DNA of 64,000 bases from Planctomycetota bacterium (GCA_024278955.1 JAJRSE010000051.1:1-64000); one strand, 5' to 3'; positions 30,126-39,477 are shown, numbered from the stretch's first letter. Notes: a model not told the origin generated them from the sequence alone. Made by a program: numbers and translations.

Positions 30126-30460
30126 TACTTGCTCAACTTGGTTCGGTGGAGAGTTGCGCGGAAATACTGTGGCCAGTATCTTGAGAGCCACCGAAGCGAT
30201 CGGCGAAGGGCCGCTCGGGAGCTTGCGCACCCCAGCTGGCTTCAAGAAACGGGGCAACAGACCGCTATCTTTGCGCAACATAATTGCAATAAAAATTTTA
30301 TTGCGATTTGGCCGAGAGGTCAAGATAGGTTGAGTCTGACGGGATCGACGTAAGTCTTTTATTTGAGGCCACTTACCGCCGAAAGCGGGAGACTGGGAGA
30401 GGATCGATAGCAGGGCCAAAGGGCTGTCTGAGCGGGTATCTTCGGACCTAGGCGTGCTAT

Positions 30461-30830
30461 CCTCCCCCCCGAATGGGGTTTTGTCCTCTTGGTAGGGGTC
30501 CCATGTTTTGGGACTTAATTCGGTGGTTTTGTCCCTTGGGATTTTCGATCGGTTCGAGAATCGTAGGGTTTGCTGCATGATGCGGGGGACAAAATGGGGT
30601 GAATTTAGGACTTTTGGTGCTTTCTCTTGGGACAAAATTATTTGGGGATTCGGTTTGAAACGCAGAGTGCGCGGAGGACCGCAGAGATTGGTATTGGGAA
30701 ATCTCTCTGCGGCCCTCCGCGCACTCTGCGTTAAAACTTTTTGTCGTTGGTCTTTTCAGAAATTGTTGCCACGGGGATTATCGCATTTTGGGGAGGGGAA
30801 TGCGAAGGTTTTTTTTGGCCGGTTCGAGGA
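30461..30830 (-). repeat. Dispersed non-coding repeat, copy 2 (inverted relative to 1168-1542)
   Basis: Reverse complement aligns along almost its full length with 1168-1542. Confidence 0.85.
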
Positions 30831-30950
30831 TCTCAACCGGCGGATTGTTCGTGACGAGACGGTCGGCAGCGGCAACCTGCGGCATTTTTATTACAACCAG
30901 CAGTGTCAGGTGTCTACAATACCTCAACGACCCGGCAACCGAAGCAGAGC

Positions 30951-31051
30951 TTGAAGAAAAAACGGTGCGTTCGGATTGCGAGTTCATGTTGAACCAGCAA
31001 GAATACCCCACCTGGGTAGAACGCACCTTTCTGGGCGGCACTCACGCACCC
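30951..31051 (+). repeat. ~100-bp direct repeat, copy 1
   Basis: ttgaagaaaaaacggtgcgttcggattgcgagttcatgttgaaccagcaagaatacccc...ggcggcactcacgcacc; second copy at 31625-31722. Confidence 0.8.
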
Positions 31052-31123
31052 TACCGCCTAAAAAGGCTTATCTATGGACCTGTCATCCGTTTCCTGTTTG
31101 TCCCCGTTTTCTGTTGCTGTGAA

Positions 31124-31480
31124 ATGAATAAACTACCTTTAGATTTTGATGGCAAGTTCTTTGTAGGCAAGACTCTGGAATACGTTTCATTTGCGGAGTA
31201 CTCGGTATATTTTTCGTTCGAGAAAAAAATAACGGTTACGGTTGAGTCTTCTTTGCAGCATCTATTTCAACTCAGTGGAGAAGAAGAAAAACAGTCTATT
31301 CCATTAACCGAATCTAGTTTAATGCAATTAGTCGGCCATGCTGTAACCAAGGTGTTGGCAGGTGCCGATGGAACGCTCGTACTCGAATTCGACAATGGAC
31401 ACTTGCTAAGAGTTTTTGATGATCTCCCAAACTATGAGTCCTACTCAATACAACATGGAGATATCGAGATCTTCGTCTAG
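31124..31480 (+). CDS. Small hypothetical protein (DUF6188-like)
   Basis: ATG at 31124; 'LMQLVGHAVTKVLAGADGTLVLEFDNGHLLRVFDDLPNYESYSI'. Confidence 0.6.
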   Translation: MNKLPLDFDGKFFVGKTLEYVSFAEYSVYFSFEKKITVTVESSLQHLFQLSGEEEKQSIPLTESSLMQLVGHAVTKVLAGADGTLVLEFDNGHLLRVFDDLPNYESYSIQHGDIEIFV

Positions 31481-31603
31481 AGCAGTTCCTTTAATTGTGT
31501 AGCCACAGAGTTCACAGAGAACACCGAGAGAAGGTGGTTCACTTCCGTATTTTCTCTGAGACCTCGGTGTGCTCTGTGGCTATGTTTTTTAAGGAAGTGC
31601 TCT
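31479..31603. repeat. Long imperfect palindrome directly at the stop codon of the DUF6188-like gene
   Basis: agagcagttcctt...gccacagagttcacagagaacaccgagagaa paired with ttctctgagacctcggtgtgctctgtggc...aaggaagtgctct. Confidence 0.85.
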
Positions 31604-31624
31604 AGTAAGTAGGGCGTGTGGCTT

Positions 31625-31722
31625 TTGAAAAAAACGGTGCGTTCGGATTGTGAGTTCATGTTAAACTAGCAAGAATACCCCATCTGAGTAGAACTCGCCT
31701 TTTTGGGCGGCACTCACGCACC
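31625..31722 (+). repeat. ~100-bp direct repeat, copy 2
   Basis: tgaaaaaaacggtgcgttcggattgtgagttcatgttaaactagcaagaataccc...gggcggcactcacgcacc. Confidence 0.8.
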
Positions 31723-31858
31723 TTGCAGCCTTCTGGGGACCTCTCAGCAGGACCAAATTAGCGTGCGAAAGAGTTGGGGCGAGAGAGAAACAGGAGCAAG
31801 CGTAATCGATTGGCGTAGATTTCGTGGCCAATTGCGAGGGGGGGGCAGGATTCAAACT

Positions 31859-32191
31859 TCAGGATGCTGGGCTTCCTAGCTCTTCGCGGATTTTCTTTAA
31901 CGCGTCTTCCGCGAGAACTCGGACGTTGGGCTCTTTATCTTCAAGCAGCTTTTCTAATGCGGGAATGGCCATCTCGGCTTTAGCGCCCATCTTCGCTAAG
32001 TTTTTCACGGCGAGGCCTCTTACCCGGTAGTCGCCTGAACTCAGCAGCTTGATCTGAGGCTCGGGAAACAACCAAGGCGTTTTTTCGGGGGTTGGCTCAA
32101 CGGTGGGCACCGAACTTTTGCCACATCCGATCGTGAGCAGGAGCATCAGTGCTCCTAAGGAAAAACTCAAGAAAAATTTTGATGAGTCCAT
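31859..32191 (-). CDS. HEAT-repeat lipoprotein
   Basis: Lipobox 'LLLTIGC'; 'DYRVRGLAVKNLAKMGAKAEMAIPALEKLLEDKEPNVRVLAEDALKKI'. Confidence 0.75.
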   Translation of the reverse strand: MDSSKFFLSFSLGALMLLLTIGCGKSSVPTVEPTPEKTPWLFPEPQIKLLSSGDYRVRGLAVKNLAKMGAKAEMAIPALEKLLEDKEPNVRVLAEDALKKIREELGSPAS

Positions 32192-32315
32192 CGTATGTCA
32201 ATTCCTTTTTTTGTAACGCTTCCGCTAAATGGAGAAGAGTGGCACGCGGCTTGAAAAGACTCCCCAGCAACCTACACAAAAAACATTCGCAACCTCAAAC
32301 GGAACTTGCCATGAC

Positions 32316-33422
32316 TCATGGCAGTGAAACCACTTCGTCGCCGCTGATGGTAGATAAAGCGCGGTAGCTAACCATCTCGATCGAGTCATTCAGGAAATGA
32401 ACCGATCCGTCTGCATAGGCAAAATGGCAACCGCCCGGGTGATCGCTGCGGAAATTGGGCACCGCATCGTCGCTTAACCCCGTAGCGCTTCCAGGACATC
32501 CGGGCGTGAACTGGTCGTAAAAAGTCCCTGTGTCGACAAACATATCGGTCACAGGATATTTGTTCATTGGATCGACGGTGCAGCCATAAGGCCCCGTCAG
32601 AACCAGCCCCGCAGAGAGGAATTGCAAAGAACTTGGCTGGGCGATAATCCACCCCATCCAAGCCGAAGGAATTTCGCCCGTTTGGTCTACCTGGAGATCC
32701 GCCTCAGTACAACCGGCTCCGTGGCAAACAAGCCAGTGAGACGATCCGCTTGCCTCTCCTATAGCAAAGGTGTTGCTCGACCCATCGGTGATTCGCCTGA
32801 GGCCAACCCCCCAATTGAAGTCAAACACACCTCGCAGGGAAGAATTCATATCTCCGGGCCCCTTTTTCCCACCGCCAAAAGGAGAAAGGATGCACATTCC
32901 GTCGGAGGCACCCTTCGACAACGTGTAATCGGTTGTACCGTAGACATGGTTGTTTATGATGCCGGAAAGAGGCTCATGAGTATACGGATTGTCCTCGGAA
33001 GTCGAGGGACAGTTGAAGGCCGCAATCGAAGTAGCCGAGACTTCAGCCGACTGTTTGTGCCATTTTTTGTCCGGGTCGTAGAGATTTTTTACATTCTGCT
33101 GTTCCAAGTAAGGCAACAGCTCTGGCAGGGCTCCGGAAAAAACATCGCCATAGCTCACCGCATCGGTCCCAACAGGAAACTTGCCGCGTGCACTGTGATA
33201 GTTTTGCATCGCGAGACCTATCTGTCTCATGTTGTTCATGCACTGACTTCGCCGCGCTGCTTCGCGAGCTGCTTGTATCGCAGGCAACAACAAGGCAACC
33301 AACACTCCGATGATCGCAATGACCACGAGTAACTCAACAAGTGTAAAGCCAGCTGTTAAAGATCGCACCCTAGTGAAAAAAGCTTGCGAGGATTTACGTT
33401 CAACTGATCGAAAACTGAACAT
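32316..33422 (-). CDS. DUF1559 domain-containing pseudopilin-like protein
   Basis: 'GFTLVELLVVIAIIGVLVALLLPAIQAAREAARRSQCMNNMRQIGLAMQNYHSARGKFP', C-term 'HPGGCHFAYADGSVHFL' (H-X9-DG). Confidence 0.97.
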   Translation of the reverse strand: MFSFRSVERKSSQAFFTRVRSLTAGFTLVELLVVIAIIGVLVALLLPAIQAAREAARRSQCMNNMRQIGLAMQNYHSARGKFPVGTDAVSYGDVFSGALPELLPYLEQQNVKNLYDPDKKWHKQSAEVSATSIAAFNCPSTSEDNPYTHEPLSGIINNHVYGTTDYTLSKGASDGMCILSPFGGGKKGPGDMNSSLRGVFDFNWGVGLRRITDGSSNTFAIGEASGSSHWLVCHGAGCTEADLQVDQTGEIPSAWMGWIIAQPSSLQFLSAGLVLTGPYGCTVDPMNKYPVTDMFVDTGTFYDQFTPGCPGSATGLSDDAVPNFRSDHPGGCHFAYADGSVHFLNDSIEMVSYRALSTISGDEVVSLP

Positions 33423-33929
33423 GCGCAGACTCCTGACGTACAGGAAAGAGAAAAGAAAACGATTTCCGGATCATATCTGAAATAGCTGCTTGGTGTCAAA
33501 AAATCGTTCCGCAACGACGGGAAATTCCAACAAAAAACAAGTCGGCCTGAGCAGGCTGGCGACTAGGTGTTTTCCCGGACTCCAAACGGCTTGCCCTTGC
33601 CAGGGCGGAACCCTGGTGCTTTGCCATTGCTAGAATCGAGAGGAGGGGGAGTGCCGGCTGGCTGGGCAGCCTACAGCATAACAACTTCTGTCGGCCAGCA
33701 GCCCAATTCGTAAGAGTGAGTAAAGCCTTGGAACCAAGAGTTGGCTGTTCACTCGATTGCCCCGTACCTATTGCGGTGTGTGAGCCGCATTTTACTTGAT
33801 TAAGCCGGTTCTACCTGTTATACCGAGGGAGCAGGTTGTGCACTCAGGCATCGCCGGTTGGGGGTACTTCTTTTTTTGCGAAGCCGTTCATCGCTTTCAT
33901 TTCTCTTTTTCTCACGGGAGTCGAACTCA

Positions 33930-35159
33930 ATGAAACACATTGCACTAATGGGGTTTTTGGCTGCAACGTTTTTAGTCGGTAGCACAGCCCAGGCGATTGA
34001 TATTATTTGGGATGGTGGTGATGGCAACTGGGAGAGTGCCAACTGGAACACAGGGCAAACTGCGTTGGAGGTATTAGGAACCGTCCGCGGATTGAATGTT
34101 GGAAACGGAGAGCTCGGCACCGATGTTTTTATCAATGGCGGTAATGTTAACTTTGACGCTGAAGTTAATGATGACTTTCGCTGGCAAGACAATCCTAACT
34201 CGGGTTCAGGTACGCTGAACCTTTCGGGAGGAGCCACGCTAACGATAGACACTGCCCCTCCAGGCGACGCCGATGGTCACTGGTCTCAGTTTAATACGAA
34301 AGCCCTTAACATCGACAACGCAACATTCCGTCGAACATTCACCCCAACCGCACCTGGTGAGGTTGGAACCGTACTATCGGGTGGAGTGTTCTCGTTCGCG
34401 GGTGTTGCTGCCAACGATGGCATTGATACTGAAATCAACCTAACAAACGGCGGGAGAATCGAAAACGACGGAATCCTTGCCTTTGGCTGGTACCAGAATA
34501 GCTATGCCAACATCCGAGTAGCCATGACGATTAACGATGGGGATCTTGACCTCACCGGTGGCAGTAACTTCGATTTTCTCGGTGGTGCTGCAGGCGGCGC
34601 GGGAAACCCAGACCTGCTTATCCACCGCGGCTGGGATAACATCAACAACGCGCCTGCCGCGGAGGACTATTCGATTAACTTCACAGGTCCTGGGTCGATT
34701 ACTGTCGATAGCTCCGGTATTCTCATCGTCGATAAAATTGGAGCTGGAGGCTTCGATTACGATTTTAGTACTATCACGACTCTCGTAACCTACGAGGATC
34801 TGTGGGACGAGGGGATTCTTCAAGCCAACGGCCTAAGTGGTGTCGACGGAGCTGCTTTTGCCAGCAACTTCTCTGTCGTTGGCAGCTCGGGTTCTGACGA
34901 CTACATCCTGACTTCGCTGCTATCCCCCGCGGGCCCTGATGGCGACTTTGATGGCGATGGAGATGTCGACGGGAATGACTTCCTGACTTGGCAGCGAGAC
35001 GACGCGACGGTTCCTGGCCTGGCCAACTGGGAGTCTGATTACGGAACACCTGCTCCGCTGAGTGGCTTGGCGGCGGCGAGTGTTCCTGAGCCTGCTTCGG
35101 GAGTATTGCTGATGTTTGGTCTGTCGGCCATGCTGCTTCGTCGCAAGGCTACCGCCTAA
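33930..35159 (+). CDS. Secreted beta-rich protein with dockerin-type repeat and PEP-CTERM signal
   Basis: Signal peptide 'MKHIALMGFLAATFLVGSTAQA'; 'DGDFDGDGDVDGNDFLTWQRDD'; 'SVPEPASGVLLMFGLSAMLLRRKA'. Confidence 0.92.
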   Translation: MKHIALMGFLAATFLVGSTAQAIDIIWDGGDGNWESANWNTGQTALEVLGTVRGLNVGNGELGTDVFINGGNVNFDAEVNDDFRWQDNPNSGSGTLNLSGGATLTIDTAPPGDADGHWSQFNTKALNIDNATFRRTFTPTAPGEVGTVLSGGVFSFAGVAANDGIDTEINLTNGGRIENDGILAFGWYQNSYANIRVAMTINDGDLDLTGGSNFDFLGGAAGGAGNPDLLIHRGWDNINNAPAAEDYSINFTGPGSITVDSSGILIVDKIGAGGFDYDFSTITTLVTYEDLWDEGILQANGLSGVDGAAFASNFSVVGSSGSDDYILTSLLSPAGPDGDFDGDGDVDGNDFLTWQRDDATVPGLANWESDYGTPAPLSGLAAASVPEPASGVLLMFGLSAMLLRRKATA

Positions 35160-35186
35160 CTGCTAGGCAATTTCACAACATCGCTT

Positions 35187-35243
35187 TTGGGGCGGTTCTA
35201 TCCAACACGTTTTTGTGAAACGTGGGGAATGGTTCCGCCCCAA
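35187..35243. terminator. Nested hairpin downstream of the PEP-CTERM gene (terminator-like)
   Basis: ttggggcggttc ... cacgttt-ttgtg-aaacgtg ... gttccgccccaa. Confidence 0.5.
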
Positions 35244-35378
35244 TTGCATTGGTGCGTTTGTCTTTGTGGTCACCCGACGTGTGAGCGTCGGGGGTGAGTT
35301 TCGAACGGGACATCCCTCGGCTCACGCGCGGGTTATGATGGGATCGAATTCTGGCTACAGAGACACTGGCACAATCGG

Positions 35379-35564
35379 CTATTTCGACGAGCCTCGGTAG
35401 CGCTGCAACGTGTGGCCTACGTAAAAAATGGCGACGGAGACCAGGAGGAACTGGAGCATTTGGCCGACCGAGATACGGTTGTTCATTTGGGCAACCATCG
35501 CCAGGGGAGCGAGACCCATTCCCAACAGCTGTAAAAATCGCGATAATGTGTGCATGCCGTGCAA
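35379..35564 (-). CDS. Small hypothetical membrane protein
   Basis: 61 aa with two hydrophobic stretches; no recognised family. Confidence 0.4.
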   Translation of the reverse strand: MHGMHTLSRFLQLLGMGLAPLAMVAQMNNRISVGQMLQFLLVSVAIFYVGHTLQRYRGSSK

Positions 35565-35671
35565 CGTAGCTTGTAAGCGACCTGCAAACTAGACACCTCG
35601 AAGCTGTTTTTTGAATTATTTTCTCGTCCTCAGTCCCCTTCTGCAGCTGCCAAAGTCTGGCGCCGATCTTC

Positions 35672-36109
35672 ATGGAAACTTCGATTACTACGCCTACTCA
35701 CGAAACCCATTCGGAAAGTCTCTGGACCTTAGTGCTCCGCGCGACGAAACTGCGCTGCCCGGCCTGCGGTAAAGGCAAGCTGTTTTGTGGCTTGCTGACG
35801 ATGAATGACCCTTGCCAGGAGTGCGGCCGTAAGTACGAACGAGAGCCTGGCTATCTGCTTGGTTCGATTTACGTCAATTACGGAGTGACGGCCCTGCTGG
35901 TTTTGATTATGTACTTCGGCATGTTCCTTGGTACGGACTTGACTGGAAAGCAGATACTGGGGGTCACAGCAACTTTTTCGCTGCTGTTTCCTCTCTGGTT
36001 CTTTCGATTTGCAAGAGCCTACTGGGTGGCCATGGACGAGAAGTTCGACCCTTGGCCCAACGAGGCCGAGGCTCGCGAGATGGCTGCTGAAATCACGAAG
36101 ACAAAATGA
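35672..36109 (+). CDS. DUF983 family membrane protein
   Basis: 'LRCPACGKGKLFCGLLTMNDPCQECGRKYEREPGYLLGSIYVNYGVTALLVL' is the typical DUF983 arrangement. Confidence 0.88.
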   Translation: METSITTPTHETHSESLWTLVLRATKLRCPACGKGKLFCGLLTMNDPCQECGRKYEREPGYLLGSIYVNYGVTALLVLIMYFGMFLGTDLTGKQILGVTATFSLLFPLWFFRFARAYWVAMDEKFDPWPNEAEAREMAAEITKTK

Positions 36110-36148
36110 TTGGCCGTAAAGGGCGCGAGGGTTCGCAGGGAGATACGT

Positions 36149-36487
36149 TTAGACGTTTTCTTTGCGATTGCCAGGTTCGTTTGTCCTGTTTTGGTCGGTT
36201 TTCGCCTGCTGTTCGCGAGCACGGCGAATCGAATAATATGCCGCCCCGCCGAAGGTGCCGATGATTACGAACGGCATCGCCATCATGAAAAGGATGCTAT
36301 AGAAGTAGCCGCGGGCCATTGCCTGAGAGCTGGCGTCGGCACCGGCTAGGCCGTCCTTGCAGGTTGGGCATGCCATGGCGGTGGTCGCGGCAGCCAGCAC
36401 TGCTACGAGCACTAGTAGGGTGATTGCATGGCGTGAAAAAATCGCGCCGCGGGCACGGGCCAACATCGATTGTTTACGGTGATTCAT
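36149..36487 (-). CDS. Hypothetical membrane protein with CXXC motif
   Basis: 'AMACPTCKDGLAGADASSQAMARGYFYSILFMMAMPFVIIGTFGGAAYYSIRRARE'; last gene of the respiratory cluster. Confidence 0.65.
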   Translation of the reverse strand: MNHRKQSMLARARGAIFSRHAITLLVLVAVLAAATTAMACPTCKDGLAGADASSQAMARGYFYSILFMMAMPFVIIGTFGGAAYYSIRRAREQQAKTDQNRTNEPGNRKENV

Positions 36488-36515
36488 AGGTAAGCTCTCC
36501 TACGGTAATTGTAGG

Positions 36516-37028
36516 TTAGTTTGCGACAGGCGGCCAGAGGTGATACAGCATCACATAGACGAGGACCCCTGTCACCGAGACATAGAGCCAAATCGGAAAC
36601 GTCCAGCGGGCTAGCTTTCGGTGTCTGGCTAGGAATCGTAGGCGAACCTCCATCGGCAGCTTGCTGGCGCCACGAACTCCGAGCCCCATCAGGGCGAAAG
36701 CAATGGTCGTGACTGTCAAAAATGGAACGGTTGCGGCAAGCAACACATGAGTTGCAAGCAGCGTCCAGTAGACGTATTTTACGCTGCCGGGATGCGTAAA
36801 TTTCACGCTCCCTTCCATCCAATGGTAGGCCAGATAGCTAATCAAAAACAAACAAGAGACGAAAAACGCCGCCAGCATTACGCGTGCGTGGGCCTTCGGA
36901 CGAGGGCGTCGGCTTTTGATTAGCCGATACCCGATTAGCAGCAGCACCGTGGCAAGCGTGTTGAGCGCCGCGTTCAGATGAACTAGCGGGTGAGCAACAA
37001 AAGCAAGGAGAACGAGAGGGAATTCCAT
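36516..37028 (-). CDS. DUF420 family membrane protein
   Basis: 'HLNAALNTLATVLLLIGYRLIKSRRPRPKAHARVMLAAFFVSCLFLISYLAYHW', 'HRKLARWTFPIWLYVSVTGVLVYVMLY'. Confidence 0.9.
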   Translation of the reverse strand: MEFPLVLLAFVAHPLVHLNAALNTLATVLLLIGYRLIKSRRPRPKAHARVMLAAFFVSCLFLISYLAYHWMEGSVKFTHPGSVKYVYWTLLATHVLLAATVPFLTVTTIAFALMGLGVRGASKLPMEVRLRFLARHRKLARWTFPIWLYVSVTGVLVYVMLYHLWPPVAN

Positions 37029-37029
37029 A

Positions 37030-37689
37030 TTATGCCGCGGGTTGCTCCTCCGTTTGCGCCTTGGTCGCTTCGGTCGAAGCGGCCGGAGTCGTTTCTTCTG
37101 CCAAACATTCGACAAGCAGCTCGCGTAGTTTCTCTGCTTGGCTGATGCGTGAGGCGTCGTACATGCCGCGGATTTTTCCGGACTTGCCTATGACGACTGC
37201 CATCTCGTTATGTCCCTTCCAGGTGACTGGCTGTTTCATGACCTCGACGCCGACTCGTTTGACGTAGGCGAAATCGGCTCGGCAGAATAACCACCGTTTG
37301 GAATCGGCCTGAAAGCGGTCGGCATATTTTTGTAGTTCTGGCAGCGTGTCGGTATCGGGGTCGACCGTGATGCTGACCCAGGTGACGTCTTTAAGTTCTT
37401 CTAGGCTGTTGAGATATTTGATGCTCGAATTCAGGCGTTCGCAGTTCCCGGGGCAAGTGGCAAAGAAGAAGGTCGTGACCCAGACCTTGCCGAGCATTTC
37501 GCTCGACCGGAAGGGAAGCCCGCTTCGCTCGGTGAGCTCGAACTCGTCGAGCGGAGGGCCTTTGAACTCGATGCCGCCGACGGCTTGGGCCTTTTGAAAT
37601 TGCTCGACCTGATACCACTTCCAGCCGCCGTAACTGGCAGCCAAGACGACCATGAGCGAGAGCCAATAGGGGAGTGTTGAATTGTTCAT
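37030..37689 (-). CDS. SCO1/SenC family copper chaperone
   Basis: 'GKVWVTTFFFATCPGNCERLNSSIKYLNSL', 'VTWVSITVDPDTDTLPELQKYADRF', late conserved His 'TWKGHNEMAVVIGKSGKIRGMYD'. Confidence 0.88.
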   Translation of the reverse strand: MNNSTLPYWLSLMVVLAASYGGWKWYQVEQFQKAQAVGGIEFKGPPLDEFELTERSGLPFRSSEMLGKVWVTTFFFATCPGNCERLNSSIKYLNSLEELKDVTWVSITVDPDTDTLPELQKYADRFQADSKRWLFCRADFAYVKRVGVEVMKQPVTWKGHNEMAVVIGKSGKIRGMYDASRISQAEKLRELLVECLAEETTPAASTEATKAQTEEQPAA

Positions 37690-38498
37690 AGCAAATCTCC
37701 TGTCGTACGAGTGGCGGCAATGCGCCAAGCCAATACGAACATTATCACAGCAAACCCGATTGTTACTAGCCAGCAGGTGGCAAGGCCAGGCATGGCCTCG
37801 GCGGCAACGGTTGGCACTTCAAACCGTAGAAGGTGCCTTAGGCCAGCGACGCCGTAGGTTAATGGGTTGAATCGAGAAAATAGCGTAAGCCAACTTCCCG
37901 CCTCGTCCGGGAAGAGTGAACCGGAAAGCAGCCACATCGGAAACAGGAAAACGCTCATAATTGCATGAAATCCTTGAGTCGATTCCATTCGCCAAGCGAT
38001 GAAGAAGCCCAAAGAGGTCAATGCGACGGCGATGACTGCCATGAGCGAAACTGCAAGCAAAATATCGAACGGCGAACTTACGATATCGAGCGTGAAGCAG
38101 CCCAGAACCAGAAAAACCAGGGCTTGCAGCATCGCGATTGCCGAGCCGCCGACGATTTTTCCGAGTACCATCGCCCAACGTGGAGCCGGAGCCACGAGGA
38201 CCGATTGTAAAAAACCTTCGCTACGGTCTTCGATAATCGAAATGGTCGCAAAGATGGCGGTGAACAGAAGAATCATGGCCAAGGTGCCAGGGAAAAAGAA
38301 CTCGGGGCCCAGCCCCTTCCCTCGAAAACCCATGCTAAACAAACCCCAGAACATGATCGGCTGGAGCATCGCCCCAACGACGCGGTTGCGCTGCCGAAAA
38401 AAACGAACGAGTTCTCGCTGTGCAAGGGTCAAAACCACAGGCCCCCAGGGAACCGCGGCAAGCGAGCCATTCGTCATTCTACTTTCGTCATTCTGCAT
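37686..38498 (-). CDS. ABC-2 transporter permease
   Basis: Six-TM ABC-2 pattern, 'ERQ...RFFRQRNRVVGAMLQPIMFWGLFS'; adjacent to an ATPase. An alternative start at 38477 is possible. Confidence 0.88.
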   Translation of the reverse strand: MQNDESRMTNGSLAAVPWGPVVLTLAQRELVRFFRQRNRVVGAMLQPIMFWGLFSMGFRGKGLGPEFFFPGTLAMILLFTAIFATISIIEDRSEGFLQSVLVAPAPRWAMVLGKIVGGSAIAMLQALVFLVLGCFTLDIVSSPFDILLAVSLMAVIAVALTSLGFFIAWRMESTQGFHAIMSVFLFPMWLLSGSLFPDEAGSWLTLFSRFNPLTYGVAGLRHLLRFEVPTVAAEAMPGLATCWLVTIGFAVIMFVLAWRIAATRTTGDLL

Positions 38499-39477
38499 TC
38501 ATATACCTATGCCCGGTGCAGTCGATGAAGACGTCTTCTAGTGTCGGCTTGCCAAGGGTGATGGTCTGGATTTCGTTGGGAAACGCTTCGACCAGCCGGC
38601 TAATCCACTGGTGGCCTTCGGTTTGCTCTAGTCGTACCGTGCCGTCTAGCTCGGTTGCCTCGCAATCGAACCGAGTACGAATCGCCTGAGCCAACTCGGC
38701 CGGCTGTTCGGTACGGATATTGATGGAATCGCCGCCGACCGAAGCCTGCAAAGCAGTCGGCGTATCAAGAGCGACCAGCTGTCCTTGGTGCATAATCGCA
38801 ATCCGATCGGCGCGCTCGGCCTCTTCGAGCAAGTGTGTGGTTAAAAGAATCGTGACGCCCTGATCTTCTTTGACTCGCCGCAAGTATTGCCAAAGATCGG
38901 CCCTCGCGCCAGGGTCGAGCCCTGTGCTCGGCTCATCCATCAACAACAACTGAGGGCGATGTAACATTCCTTTGGCCAGTTCGACGCGTCGACGCATTCC
39001 ACCGGAGAGCGTCTCGACCAGGTCGGCAGCTCGCTCGACGATTCCTAACGCTTCGAGCATCTCTTGGGTACGCTCGCTCAATTCGGCGCCCGACATTCCA
39101 TAGAGCCGGCCTTGGTGGGTCAGGTTCTCGGCAACGGTCAGTTTCTTGTCGAGACTTGGAGCTTGAAACACGACCCCTAGCTTGCTTCGGATTGCAGTTG
39201 TCTCGCGTTGCAGGCAATGGCCCAAGATGGAAACGTTGCCACTTTCGAGCGGAATTAAAGTCGACAAGACGCGAAAAAGGGTCGTCTTGCCGCTGCCGTT
39301 GGGTCCGAGAAAGACAAAGATCTCTCCCGAGCGCACGTCGAGCGATAGATTATCAACGGCTTTCCGCTCGCCATAGTTGTGAGAAACTTTGGAAACAACG
39401 ATTGCGAGATCATCGGGCACGGGCCGTCCAGACATGTGAGGAAAAACGGGGGCAAGCTCACATGCTTCCTTGGCCAT
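38488..39477 (-). CDS. ABC transporter ATP-binding protein
   Basis: 'LGPNGSGKTTLFRVLSTL', 'LSGGMRRRVELAKGMLHRPQLLLMDEPSTGLDPGAR'. Confidence 0.95.
   Translation of the reverse strand: MAKEACELAPVFPHMSGRPVPDDLAIVVSKVSHNYGERKAVDNLSLDVRSGEIFVFLGPNGSGKTTLFRVLSTLIPLESGNVSILGHCLQRETTAIRSKLGVVFQAPSLDKKLTVAENLTHQGRLYGMSGAELSERTQEMLEALGIVERAADLVETLSGGMRRRVELAKGMLHRPQLLLMDEPSTGLDPGARADLWQYLRRVKEDQGVTILLTTHLLEEAERADRIAIMHQGQLVALDTPTALQASVGGDSINIRTEQPAELAQAIRTRFDCEATELDGTVRLEQTEGHQWISRLVEAFPNEIQTITLGKPTLEDVFIDCTGHRYMNAE

Noticed and set aside
33496-33684. 62-aa minus-strand ORF
   Set aside because: Low-complexity intergenic ORF with no ribosome-binding site or recognisable motif.
35215-35400. 61-aa plus-strand ORF
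   Set aside because: Composed of repeat hairpin sequence; no start context or conserved features.
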